Assembly (NCBI RefSeq): GCF_001461695.1
Contig: NZ_AUTC01000189.1
Coordinates: 1-64,000, forward strand
From: Sinorhizobium fredii USDA 205
GTDB lineage: Bacteria; Pseudomonadota; Alphaproteobacteria; Rhizobiales; Rhizobiaceae
DNA length: 64,000 nucleotides
Reading direction: 5' to 3'
The position numbers and the translations under genes are program-made. Of this stretch, positions 7,700-16,194 are shown one piece after another. The stretch's first letter is position 1. Every line of letters begins with the position of its first letter. The notes beneath the pieces were generated by a model, which was not told where the DNA came from, ran no database searches, and saw nothing but the letters and a program-made list of their open reading frames with translations.

Positions 7700-9589
7700 A
7701 TGATCCAGATCACCGGTCTTTCCGCCCGCGTCGCGGGCCGTCTTCTCATCGAAGCCGCATCCGTGACGCTTCCGGCGGGCACGAAGGCGGGCCTCGTCGG
7801 CCGCAACGGTGCCGGCAAATCGACGCTCCTCCGGATCATCATCGGCGAACTCGCCGCCGAGGCTGGCAGCGTCTCCCTGCCGAAGAACGCGCGGATCGGC
7901 CAGGTGGCTCAGGAGGCGCCGGGCACGGAAGAGCCGCTGATCGAGATCGTGCTGAAGGCCGACAAGGAACGCGCCGCCCTTCTCACCGAGGCCGAAATCG
8001 CCACCGACCCGCATCGGATTGCCGACATCCAGACGCGGCTTGCCGATATCAGCGCCCATTCGGCGGAAGCGCGGGCGGCGAGCATTCTCGCCGGGCTCGG
8101 CTTCGATCACGAAGCGCAGCAGCGTCCCGCCTCCTCCTTCTCCGGCGGCTGGCGCATGCGCGTTGCGCTTGCAGCCGTGCTGTTTTCCGAGCCGGATCTG
8201 CTGCTGCTCGACGAGCCGACCAACTATCTGGATCTCGAAGGAACCTTGTGGCTGGAGGATTACATCCGCCGCTATCCGCATACGGTCATCATCATCAGCC
8301 ACGACCGCGACCTGTTGAATACGGCGGTGAACGCCATCGTTCACCTGGACCAGAAGAAGCTCACCTTCTATCGCGGCTCCTATGACCAGTTCGAGCGGCA
8401 GAAGGCGGAAGCCGAAGAACTGCAGATGAAGGCGAAAGCCAAGAACGAAGCGGCCCGCAAGCATCTGCAGAGTTTCATCGACCGTTTCAGGGCGAAGGCG
8501 ACCAAGGCCCGGCAGGCCCAAAGCCGCATCAAGGCGCTGGAACGCATGGGTACCGTCGCGGCGGTCATCGAGGAGCATGTCCAAGGCTTTTCCTTCCCCG
8601 ATCCGGAGAAGCAGGTCGCCTCGCCGATCGTCGCTATCCAGGGCGGCGCGGTCGGCTACGAGTCGGGCAAGCCGATCCTCAAGAGGCTCAACCTGCGCAT
8701 CGACGCGGACGACCGCATCGCGCTGCTCGGCTCGAACGGCAACGGCAAGTCGACCTTCGCGAAATTCATTTCGGGCCGCCTCCAGGCCGAAGCCGGCGAA
8801 GCGCGGATCGCGCCGGGCCTGAAGACCGGCTTCTTCGCCCAGCATCAGCTCGACGACCTCGTCCCGACGCAGAGCGCCGTGGAGCATGTGCGCCGCCGCA
8901 TGCCGGATGCTCCGGAAGCCAAGGTCCGCTCGCGCGTCGCGCAGATGGGGCTCTCGACCGAAAAGATGGACACCCCCGCAAAGGACCTCTCCGGCGGCGA
9001 GAAGGCGCGGCTCCTGATGGGACTCGCCGCTTTCGATCAACCGAACCTGCTCATCCTCGACGAGCCGACCAACCATCTTGACATCGACAGCCGCAACGCG
9101 CTGATCACCGCCCTCAACGACTATTCCGGCGCCGTCATCCTGATCTCGCATGATCGGCACCTCATCGAAGCGACCGCCGACCGGCTATGGCTGGTGCGAG
9201 ACGGGACGGTGACGAGTTACGACGGCGACCTCGACGACTATCGAAGTGTGATCGTCGGCAGCCCCAAGGCGAAGGACGAGAAACTCCGGACCAACGGTTC
9301 GGATGACGGTCTGTCGAAGGCCGACCAGCGCAAGGCCAATGCCGACAAGCGCGCGTCGCTGGCGCCGCTCAGGAAAAAGATCAACGAGATCGAATCGTTG
9401 ACGGGAAAACTGGAGAAACTGATTCAGGCCCTCGATGCCGAACTGGCCGATCCGACCCTCTACGAAAAAGCGCCTGCGAAGGCAGCACAACGGGCAAAGG
9501 AGCGGTCCGACGCTGCGGCGAAGCTCGCTGTGGCCGAAGAGCAATGGCTCGAACTTTCGGCCGAATACGAGGAGGCGATGGCGAGCTAG
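7700..9589 (+). CDS. ABC-F family ATPase
   Basis: This 629-residue soluble protein has two ABC ATPase domains and no membrane segment. Domain 1 has GRNGAGKST (about residue 35), signature FSGGWRMR and Walker B LLLLDEPTNYLD. Domain 2 has GSNGNGKST (about residue 345), LSGGEKAR and LLILDEPTNHLD. Between them is the charged inter-domain linker with KAKARQAQSR-type basic residues. The end (about 545-629) is a Lys/Glu-rich coiled coil like the C-terminal domain of Uup. ABC-F proteins act on ribosomes, or on DNA in the case of Uup. It could be Uup- or YheS-like; I cannot decide. It is not near a resistance gene, so a housekeeping role is likely. Confidence 0.92.
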   Translation: MIQITGLSARVAGRLLIEAASVTLPAGTKAGLVGRNGAGKSTLLRIIIGELAAEAGSVSLPKNARIGQVAQEAPGTEEPLIEIVLKADKERAALLTEAEIATDPHRIADIQTRLADISAHSAEARAASILAGLGFDHEAQQRPASSFSGGWRMRVALAAVLFSEPDLLLLDEPTNYLDLEGTLWLEDYIRRYPHTVIIISHDRDLLNTAVNAIVHLDQKKLTFYRGSYDQFERQKAEAEELQMKAKAKNEAARKHLQSFIDRFRAKATKARQAQSRIKALERMGTVAAVIEEHVQGFSFPDPEKQVASPIVAIQGGAVGYESGKPILKRLNLRIDADDRIALLGSNGNGKSTFAKFISGRLQAEAGEARIAPGLKTGFFAQHQLDDLVPTQSAVEHVRRRMPDAPEAKVRSRVAQMGLSTEKMDTPAKDLSGGEKARLLMGLAAFDQPNLLILDEPTNHLDIDSRNALITALNDYSGAVILISHDRHLIEATADRLWLVRDGTVTSYDGDLDDYRSVIVGSPKAKDEKLRTNGSDDGLSKADQRKANADKRASLAPLRKKINEIESLTGKLEKLIQALDAELADPTLYEKAPAKAAQRAKERSDAAAKLAVAEEQWLELSAEYEEAMAS

Positions 9590-9636
9590 CTGGCGGCTGC
9601 TTCTTTCGGGCCATACCGAGTGATTCTCGACCCGGA

Positions 9637-10476
9637 TCAGCCGAGTTCGAACGTGGTGATTCCGTAGATCCGCGGAAGCGGCAGGTCCGGCGCCGGCCCA
9701 CGGTACATCCGCGCCGTCTCGAAAACCGGCTTCATGTTGTAGCGTTCGCAAAGCGCCCGCGCCGAGGCATTCGGATCGGGAATGTCGAGGTAAACCCTTG
9801 CCCCCTTTGCGCCTGCCGCCAGCTTGCGGAAGATGACATCGGCACCGGTCTCGTTGTCGGCAAAGAGCGGGCCGATCTTGAACCCTTCGCGGCAGGCGCG
9901 GATCGTGCCGTAGCCGGTGATCGCGCCATCCCTTAGGAGAAGCACGCTTCGCCGTGTCGGCAACTGCTTCGTCCACTCGTACAGAAAGGCGTCGCGGCGC
10001 GCCGGATTGAAGCGGCGGTCATAATCGGTCAGGGCCGCGACATGCACCGGGGCCGCATCGACGAGTTGGGTCCCCGGCGGCTCGGACACATCGACGGCGC
10101 CGCCATAGCGGACGTTCGCATGCGACCAGGCAAAGCCCGACTTTCGATAGTTGTCCTGTTGGGCCACCACCCCGTCGAGGCCGATGACACGGCCGTCGGC
10201 GCTGGCGATCGCCCGTTTCCAGAGAGCGAGGCCGATACCCCTGCCCCGAAGGGCCGGCTCGGCGATGTAAAGGCCGAGAAAGGCATATTGGCTGCCGTAG
10301 CGCACAAGGGAGAGGGCGGCCGCCAGGTTTTCTTCTTCGGTCGCAACCCAATAGCCTTCCGGATCGGCGGCCCAGAACGCATTCGCGTCTTCAAGACCGG
10401 GATTCCATCCCTCCCTCGCCGCCCAGTCGATGATCGTGTCAAGCTCGGCCCGCGTCGCGCGGCGAATAATCGGCAT
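9637..10476 (-). CDS. GNAT family N-acetyltransferase
   Basis: The 279-residue protein has an N-terminal GNAT domain (about residues 1-130). The acetyl-CoA loop is visible as LRGRGIGLALW near residue 96, matching the R/Q-x-x-G-x-G/A motif A. The second half (about 150-279) resembles the extra C-terminal acetyltransferase-like domain (GNAT_acetyltr_18/YitH type) of two-domain relatives. The acceptor substrate is unknown. It is convergent with the ABC-F gene and divergent from the galactose dehydrogenase gene. Confidence 0.85.
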   Translation of the reverse strand: MPIIRRATRAELDTIIDWAAREGWNPGLEDANAFWAADPEGYWVATEEENLAAALSLVRYGSQYAFLGLYIAEPALRGRGIGLALWKRAIASADGRVIGLDGVVAQQDNYRKSGFAWSHANVRYGGAVDVSEPPGTQLVDAAPVHVAALTDYDRRFNPARRDAFLYEWTKQLPTRRSVLLLRDGAITGYGTIRACREGFKIGPLFADNETGADVIFRKLAAGAKGARVYLDIPDPNASARALCERYNMKPVFETARMYRGPAPDLPLPRIYGITTFELG

Positions 10477-10664
10477 GGCAATTCCTCAATTGTCCCTCTG
10501 CTGCGCGGGCCAGCGAAACTGTCTTGATCGAAGGCGTAACAGATTTGTTTGCATCTTCTGCCCTGAGGTGCCAGCTTATTTTCAAGGCGGCATCCGGCTT
10601 GCCCACTGCCCCCAATCTGCTACAACGGCGACAATAAGTCATACTAATTAAGAGCGAAGCACCC

Positions 10665-11591
10665 ATGTCTCCCATTCGAATTGCCATTGTCGGCGTCGGA
10701 AAGATCGTCCGCGATCAGCACCTGCCGGCGCTCGCCAAGAATGCCGACTATCAACTGATCGCAGCGGCGAGCCGCCATGGAACGGTCGATGGCATAGACA
10801 ATTTCAAGTCGATCGAAGCGATGCTCGAAGCCGTACCGGCGATCGAGGCCGTTTCCCTCTGCATGCCGCCGCAATACCGCTATGAGGCGGCCCGCACCGC
10901 GCTCGAAGCCGGCAAGCACGTCTTTCTCGAGAAGCCGCCGGGCGCGACCTTGAGCGAGGTGGCGGACCTTCAGGCGCTGGCGGCGGCGAAAGGGCTTTCG
11001 CTCTTCGCGAGCTGGCATTCGCGCTATGCGCCGGCGGTCGAAGCCGCCAAGGCCTTTCTTGCGTCGACGACGATCCGCAACGTCAAGATCATTTGGAAGG
11101 AGGATGTCCGGCACTGGCATCCGAACCAGGAATGGATCTGGGCGGCCGGCGGCCTCGGCGTCTTCGATCCGGGGATCAACGCCCTGTCGATCATCACCCA
11201 TATCCTGCCGCGCCCGATCTTCATAACCTCGGCGACGCTCGAGTTTCCCGAGAACCGCGATGCACCGATCGCCGCGTCGATCGCATTCAGCGATGCCCAG
11301 AAGCTCGACGTTTCGGCCGAGTTCGATTGGCGCCAGACGGGCAAGCAGAGCTGGGACATCGTCGCCGACACCGAGGCCGGCGAGATGGTTCTCTCCGAAG
11401 GCGGCGCCAAGCTCGCCGTCGACGGCAAGATTGTTCATGAAGAGCCGGAACAGGAATATCCGATGCTCTATCGGCGCTTTGCCGAGATTATCAAGGCGGG
11501 CCGATCGGACGTGGACCTGTCGCCGCTGCGGCATGTCGCCGACGCCTTCATGCTCGGCCGGCGGAAATTCGTCGAGGTATTTTACGACTGA
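10665..11591 (+). CDS. Gfo/Idh/MocA oxidoreductase, probable D-galactose 1-dehydrogenase
   Basis: The 308-residue protein begins with a Rossmann fold, IAIVGVGKIVRDQHLPAL (residues 5-22), and carries the family hallmark EKPPG near residue 88, where the Lys is catalytic. The C-terminal alpha/beta domain binds sugar. The length and sequence resemble rhizobial proteins annotated as NAD(P)-dependent D-galactose 1-dehydrogenase, which makes galactonolactone. That specific substrate is recalled knowledge and less sure than the family. It reads alone and ends at a clear terminator shared with convergent holC. Confidence 0.8.
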   Translation: MSPIRIAIVGVGKIVRDQHLPALAKNADYQLIAAASRHGTVDGIDNFKSIEAMLEAVPAIEAVSLCMPPQYRYEAARTALEAGKHVFLEKPPGATLSEVADLQALAAAKGLSLFASWHSRYAPAVEAAKAFLASTTIRNVKIIWKEDVRHWHPNQEWIWAAGGLGVFDPGINALSIITHILPRPIFITSATLEFPENRDAPIAASIAFSDAQKLDVSAEFDWRQTGKQSWDIVADTEAGEMVLSEGGAKLAVDGKIVHEEPEQEYPMLYRRFAEIIKAGRSDVDLSPLRHVADAFMLGRRKFVEVFYD

Positions 11592-11614
11592 GCTTTCATT
11601 CATGTGAAATGATG

Positions 11615-11637
11615 AGGCCCGCGGTTTTCGCGGGCCT
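11615..11637. terminator. Bidirectional intrinsic terminator
   Basis: Nine-base arms AGGCCCGCG (11615-11623) and CGCGGGCCT (11629-11637) close on GTTTT, followed on the plus strand by a T-rich tail. It lies between two convergent genes (galactose dehydrogenase and holC) and can serve both, but the plus-strand tail is better. Confidence 0.75.
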
Positions 11638-11658
11638 TCTGTATTTTGGAAGAGGCGC

Positions 11659-12108
11659 TCAGGCCTTCTTCTCCCAACGGCCGTCGCGGTTCTGCTGCCA
11701 ATAGGTGAGATTGTGCCCCTCGCCCTTCAGCCGCTTCCATTGGCCACGCGCCGCCTCCAGCTGCTGCTCGTCGTAGCCGTCGAACATGAACACGACGCGC
11801 TCGTAATCGGAGACCGGCGGCGGCTCGGCGCCATCGACGAGGAAGCGCACCGTCGCCCCGTTCTGATTGCCATTGTCGGCGGCGATCAGGATCGGTTGAT
11901 CCGCCGCGAACTCCTCCGCGTCGGTGCCATGCGGCAGGAAGCTGTCGTCGCGATAGACCCAAAGATGCGTGTCGAGCGCGTCGCGCCTTTCCGAGTCGGC
12001 CGTTTGCACGGCCACCCTCCAGCCGCGCTCGATGCTCTTGTCCAGGAGCGGCGGCAGGGCGTCCTCAAGCTTCGATTCGGTCAGGTGGTAGAAAAGGATT
12101 TCGGTCAT
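11659..12108 (-). CDS. holC: DNA polymerase III subunit chi
   Basis: The 149-residue protein matches HolC (chi), which joins the clamp-loader to single-strand binding protein at the replication fork. It begins MTEILFYHLTESKLEDALPP and shows the conserved central segment LWVYRDDSFLPHG and the later VVFMFDG. The length is normal for Alphaproteobacteria. It lies 29 bases downstream of pepA on the same strand; the pepA-holC order is widespread in bacteria and supports an operon. Confidence 0.95.
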   Translation of the reverse strand: MTEILFYHLTESKLEDALPPLLDKSIERGWRVAVQTADSERRDALDTHLWVYRDDSFLPHGTDAEEFAADQPILIAADNGNQNGATVRFLVDGAEPPPVSDYERVVFMFDGYDEQQLEAARGQWKRLKGEGHNLTYWQQNRDGRWEKKA

Positions 12109-12137
12109 GCCGATCTCTCCCGGAACCCGTCAGGGCA

Positions 12138-13631
12138 TCAGGATTCGTAGTTTGCGCGAACCAGCTCGTCGAGGAGGCGCACGCCGAAGCCGGAGCCCCA
12201 GGACTGGTTGATCTCATCGGTCGGCGAACCCATGGCCGTACCGGCGATGTCGAGATGCGCCCAGGGCGTGTCCTTGACGAAACGCTTCAGGAACTGCGCC
12301 GCCGTCACTGAGCCGCCGTGCCGTCCGCCGGTGTTCTTCATGTCGGCGAACTTGCTGTCGATCATCTTGTCGTATTCCTTGCCGAGCGGCATCCGCCAGA
12401 GGCGTTCCTGCGTCGTCGTGCCGGCCTTCAGCAGCTGTTCGGCGAGGCGATCATCATTCGAGAACAGGCCGGCATAATGATTGCTGAGCGCCACCATGAT
12501 CGCGCCGGTCAGCGTCGCCAGATCAATCATCGCCTTCGGCTTGAAGCGATCGTTGCAATACCAGAGCGCGTCGCACAGAACGAGCCTGCCTTCGGCATCG
12601 GTGTTGATCACCTCGATCGTCTGCCCGGACATAGACGTCACGATATCGCCTGGCCGCTGCGCGCTGCCGTCGGGCATATTCTCCACCAATCCGATGATGC
12701 CGACGGCATTGACGCTCGCCTTGCGAGCTGCCAGCACATGCATGAGACCGGTGACGGCGGCAGCACCGCCCATGTCGCCCTTCATCTCCTCCATGCCGGA
12801 GGCTGGCTTGATCGAGATGCCGCCCGTGTCGAAGACGACACCCTTGCCTATGAAGGCAATCGGCTTGTCCTTCGCCTTGCCGCCCTTCCACTGCATCACG
12901 ACCAGCCGCGGCGGGCGGGAGGATCCCTGTGCAACGCCGAGCAGCGCACCCATTCCGAGTTTCTTCATTTCCCGCTCGGTCAGGGTCTCAACCTCGACCC
13001 CAAGCTTCTCCAGTTCCTTGGCGCGCGCCGCAAACTCCACCGGGCCAAGCACATTGGCGGGTTCGTTGACGAGGTCGCGCGCCAGAAAGACACCCTCGCC
13101 GATCGACTGGACGGTGGCGAACGCCTTCTTGGTGGCAATGACCATGCCGGTGACGATGGTGACCTTCACGACTTTCTGAACGGTCTTCGATTCGTCGTCG
13201 GACTTGCGCGTCTTGTAGCTGTCGAACGCATAGGCGTTCATTTCCATGCCGAGCGCGAAGTCGGCCGCCGCCTTGCCTGTCACTTCTACGCCCGGAGCAT
13301 CGAGAAAGATGGTCGCCTTCTCGGCGGAGCGGAGCTTCGCGGCCACGGCGCCGCCGGCCTTCAGCCAATCATGGCTCGTCAGGGCCGCCGCGTCACCAAG
13401 GCCGAGAAGGATGATCCGATCCGCCGGCGAACCGTGTGGCGCAACGATGTCGAGGGAGGACAGCGCCTTGCCGCTGAACTTGCCGATCTTCGCCGCCTTC
13501 GGCAGGACGCCCTCGGGATCGACGACAGCGACACCAGCCGGTTCCTTCGCGCCCGCGACCTGCAGGAGGACCGCCGAGCCCCCCGCCGGGCGGTGGGATT
13601 TGCTGAAAGTGAACTCGAACGTCATCGGCAT
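12138..13631 (-). CDS. pepA: Leucyl aminopeptidase (cytosol aminopeptidase, M17)
   Basis: At 497 residues this is a full-length M17 aminopeptidase, a hexameric two-metal enzyme that removes N-terminal residues from peptides. The signature NTDAEGRLVL is present near residue 345, and the metal and catalytic segment GKGVVFDTGGISIKP near residue 265. An N-terminal macro-like domain precedes the catalytic domain. In some bacteria PepA also binds DNA. It is the first gene of a pepA-holC unit, divergent from the lpt genes. Confidence 0.96.
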   Translation of the reverse strand: MPMTFEFTFSKSHRPAGGSAVLLQVAGAKEPAGVAVVDPEGVLPKAAKIGKFSGKALSSLDIVAPHGSPADRIILLGLGDAAALTSHDWLKAGGAVAAKLRSAEKATIFLDAPGVEVTGKAAADFALGMEMNAYAFDSYKTRKSDDESKTVQKVVKVTIVTGMVIATKKAFATVQSIGEGVFLARDLVNEPANVLGPVEFAARAKELEKLGVEVETLTEREMKKLGMGALLGVAQGSSRPPRLVVMQWKGGKAKDKPIAFIGKGVVFDTGGISIKPASGMEEMKGDMGGAAAVTGLMHVLAARKASVNAVGIIGLVENMPDGSAQRPGDIVTSMSGQTIEVINTDAEGRLVLCDALWYCNDRFKPKAMIDLATLTGAIMVALSNHYAGLFSNDDRLAEQLLKAGTTTQERLWRMPLGKEYDKMIDSKFADMKNTGGRHGGSVTAAQFLKRFVKDTPWAHLDIAGTAMGSPTDEINQSWGSGFGVRLLDELVRANYES

Positions 13632-13942
13632 AAAGGACTCCGGAGATTTCTGGTGGGCTTCCGTCTGGCTGTTACCGGACGGCTACAGTGGCGGACATTC
13701 GCGACGTCGGCCATGTTCAAAACCGTGGCGTGCACCCTTCTCGCTTTTGAGACGCTTGGCAAGATGCCCGCACATGTTTACATGCGGTTAACCGCAGTTC
13801 TTCGCCTTATGTTATCCCTGTTGTTCGAGACTCCGAGTTTCGATGCAGGAAACGGAGACCGGTTCGGCCGGACCAGCGAATACGAGGCCCGTATACCCAT
13901 GGACGGCTTGAATGAAGAGCAGGATTTAGGTCGGAAACGGGT
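13632..13942. promoter_or_regulatory. Divergent intergenic region between pepA and lptF (311 bases)
   Basis: This gap must carry the promoters of the pepA-holC unit (minus) and the lptFGD-surA-pdxA-rsmA run (plus). I see no stable palindromic repeat and no short gene with a good ribosome site. The segment around 13770-13835 is less GC-rich than the flanks. Confidence 0.4.
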
Positions 13943-15115
13943 ATGAAGCTGATCGAACGCTACATCTTCCGGCGCGCCACGATCATGTTCCTGGCAACGC
14001 TCCTGCCGCTCCTCGGTATCGTCTGGACCACGCAGGCCCTGACCAACGTCAACCTCGTCACGGACAGCGGCCAGTCGATCTTCGCATTCCTCAAGCTTGC
14101 GACGCTGATCCTGCCTTCGGTCGTTCCGATCATTCTGCCCTTCGCGCTGCTGATCGGCGTCACCCAGACGCTGAGCGTGATGAACACGGATTCGGAACTG
14201 ACCGTGCTCAACGCAGCCGGCAGCTCGCGCATGTCAGTCATCCGGCCGGTGATCTATCTCGCTGTCGGGCTGAGCGTCCTATCCTTCGTCATCGACAATT
14301 TCGTCGAGCCCTATTCGCGCGTTGCCGTGCGCAAGATGATTGCGACGGCGCATGCCGACCTGCTTTCCTCCGTCGTGCAGGAAAACGCCTTCCGGAAAAT
14401 CACCGACGGACTTTACGTGCAGGTCGCCGCCCGGCGCAGCGGCGGCGTTCTGCATGGCATCTTCGTCGCCGATTCGCGCAACCCGAATTTCGAGCTCGTC
14501 TACTATGCGCGCGAGGGCGCGGTCGACGAGGAGCGCTCGGCGCTCGTTATGAAGGACGGCGAAGTGCATCGCAAATTGCCGGACGGCGGCGTCTCCGTCA
14601 TCAAGTTCGATTCCTATGCCTTCGATCTCACCGACATGACCAGAACGGCGGGCGAGGCTACCATCCGGGCCAAGGATCGAGACCTCTTCTATCTCATCGA
14701 TCCCGATCCGAACGATCCTTCCTACAAGCGCTCGCCGCTGGCCTTTACGGCGGAACTGCACCGCCGCCTCTCCGAGTGGACCTACCCGCTGCTCTTCGGA
14801 TTGATCGCACTCGTCGTCAGCAGCGATGCCCGCTCGCACCGGGAGGCGCGCGTGCATCCGACGATCAGCGCTGTGGGTGCGGCTCTCGTCATCCGCTGGA
14901 TGACCTTCTACGCCGGCAACAGCGCGGAAGATTCCATCTGGTTCGTGCCGCTCATGTACCTAGTGCCTCTGGTGACCGGCGCCCTGGCGATACGCCAGCT
15001 TGCCAGCAACCGCCGCCTAGACATACCGATGACCTGGAAGGAAAAGCTCACCGATCTCATGCTGCGGCTTCGGCTCGTGCGGCCGGCCGGCGTCGATGGG
15101 GAGCAGCCGTCATGA
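13943..15115 (+). CDS. lptF: LPS export ABC transporter permease LptF
   Basis: This 390-residue inner-membrane protein is one of the two permeases of the LptB2FG machine that pulls lipopolysaccharide from the inner membrane. It opens MKLIERYIFRRA, followed by three membrane segments in the first 120 residues, a periplasmic beta-jellyroll domain (about 130-270) and three more membrane segments. This is the standard YjgP/YjgQ layout. Its TGA overlaps the lptG ATG, consistent with equimolar production of the two permeases. Confidence 0.95.
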   Translation: MKLIERYIFRRATIMFLATLLPLLGIVWTTQALTNVNLVTDSGQSIFAFLKLATLILPSVVPIILPFALLIGVTQTLSVMNTDSELTVLNAAGSSRMSVIRPVIYLAVGLSVLSFVIDNFVEPYSRVAVRKMIATAHADLLSSVVQENAFRKITDGLYVQVAARRSGGVLHGIFVADSRNPNFELVYYAREGAVDEERSALVMKDGEVHRKLPDGGVSVIKFDSYAFDLTDMTRTAGEATIRAKDRDLFYLIDPDPNDPSYKRSPLAFTAELHRRLSEWTYPLLFGLIALVVSSDARSHREARVHPTISAVGAALVIRWMTFYAGNSAEDSIWFVPLMYLVPLVTGALAIRQLASNRRLDIPMTWKEKLTDLMLRLRLVRPAGVDGEQPS

Positions 15116-16194
15116 TCCTCAACACCCTCGGACGCTATTTCTTCAAACGTTACATCGTTACAACGTTCTGGTTCCTGGTCGGCATCTTCGCGCTGATCTT
15201 CATCATCGATTTCAGCGAGCTCGCCAGCCGTATGTCGGCCTTGCCGCATTACACGGTCACCGGCGCGCTGCTGATGACGTCGTTCCGCATCCCGACCATC
15301 CTGCAGCAGACGGTCCCCTTCGTGGCGCTCTTTTCTGCTATGGCGGCGCTGATTTCGCTCAACCGCCGCTACGAGTTGGTCGTCACCCGGGCCGCCGGCA
15401 TTTCCGTGTGGCAGTTCTTGAGACCCTTCGTGCTGGGCGCATTTCTCGTCGGCGTTCTCGCCGTCATCGCGCTCAACCCGCTTGCCGCCTGGGGGACAAA
15501 GAGGGCCGAAGCGCTGGAGGCGGAATGGGGCTCGTCTCGCTCGGCGCAATCCAATTCGATTCCGTGGCTCAGACAGATCTATGACGGCACGGACACGATC
15601 ATTGGTGCCCGGTCCGTTCAGAACGGCGGCACGGAACTCATTAACGTCACCGTCATCCACTTTGATCCACAGGGAACGATCACCCTGAGGCAGGATGCGA
15701 AGTCGGCGAAACTGGAAGATGGTTACTGGCTCCTTAACGGAGTCACCGAAAGCGGCAACGGGCGCCTGCCTCGACGACTGGAAACGGTACAACTTCGTAC
15801 GAATCTGAAGGCCGATTTCGTCCAGGAACGCCTGGCAAAGGCTGATTCCATTCAGTTTTTCGACCTGCCGCACAAAATCGAGGTGGCCCGATCCTTCGGC
15901 TTCTCGACCGACGCAATGGAGACCCAGCTGCACTCGCTCCTGTCGCTGCCGCTGCTTCTCGTTGCAATGACTTTGATCGCCGCTTGCGTGTCACTGAAAT
16001 TTAGCCGGTTCAACCAATCGCGCTCGGTGATTCTCGGTGGAATCCTTTCAGGCTTCGTGCTTTATGTCGTCACCGTGCTTGTCAAAGCATTCGGGAGCAG
16101 CGGTATTGTGCCTCCGTTCGTTGCAGCCTGGTTGCCAGTTGTTGTAGCGATGGCGCTGGGCTCGACGATTCTATTGCATCAGGAGGATGGCTAG
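15112..16194 (+). CDS. lptG: LPS export ABC transporter permease LptG
   Basis: The 360-residue protein starts MILNTLGRYFFKRYI and shares the YjgP/YjgQ fold with LptF: three N-terminal membrane segments, a periplasmic domain (about 130-260), and three C-terminal segments. The start at 15112 overlaps the lptF stop by four bases (ATGA). A longer in-frame opening is only a shadow of lptF. Its TAG stop shares a base with the GTG of lptD. Together these three genes supply inner- and outer-membrane parts of one LPS bridge. Confidence 0.95.
   Translation: MILNTLGRYFFKRYIVTTFWFLVGIFALIFIIDFSELASRMSALPHYTVTGALLMTSFRIPTILQQTVPFVALFSAMAALISLNRRYELVVTRAAGISVWQFLRPFVLGAFLVGVLAVIALNPLAAWGTKRAEALEAEWGSSRSAQSNSIPWLRQIYDGTDTIIGARSVQNGGTELINVTVIHFDPQGTITLRQDAKSAKLEDGYWLLNGVTESGNGRLPRRLETVQLRTNLKADFVQERLAKADSIQFFDLPHKIEVARSFGFSTDAMETQLHSLLSLPLLLVAMTLIAACVSLKFSRFNQSRSVILGGILSGFVLYVVTVLVKAFGSSGIVPPFVAAWLPVVVAMALGSTILLHQEDG

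Noticed and set aside
7631..9160. A 509-codon open frame antisense to the ABC-F gene
   Set aside because: It is a GC-bias shadow with no domain similarity, and the plus-strand frame has two complete ABC ATPase domains.
12318..13946. A 542-codon plus-strand open frame opposite pepA
   Set aside because: Shadow of pepA in high-GC DNA; composition is rich in Arg, His and Asp as expected for antisense frames.
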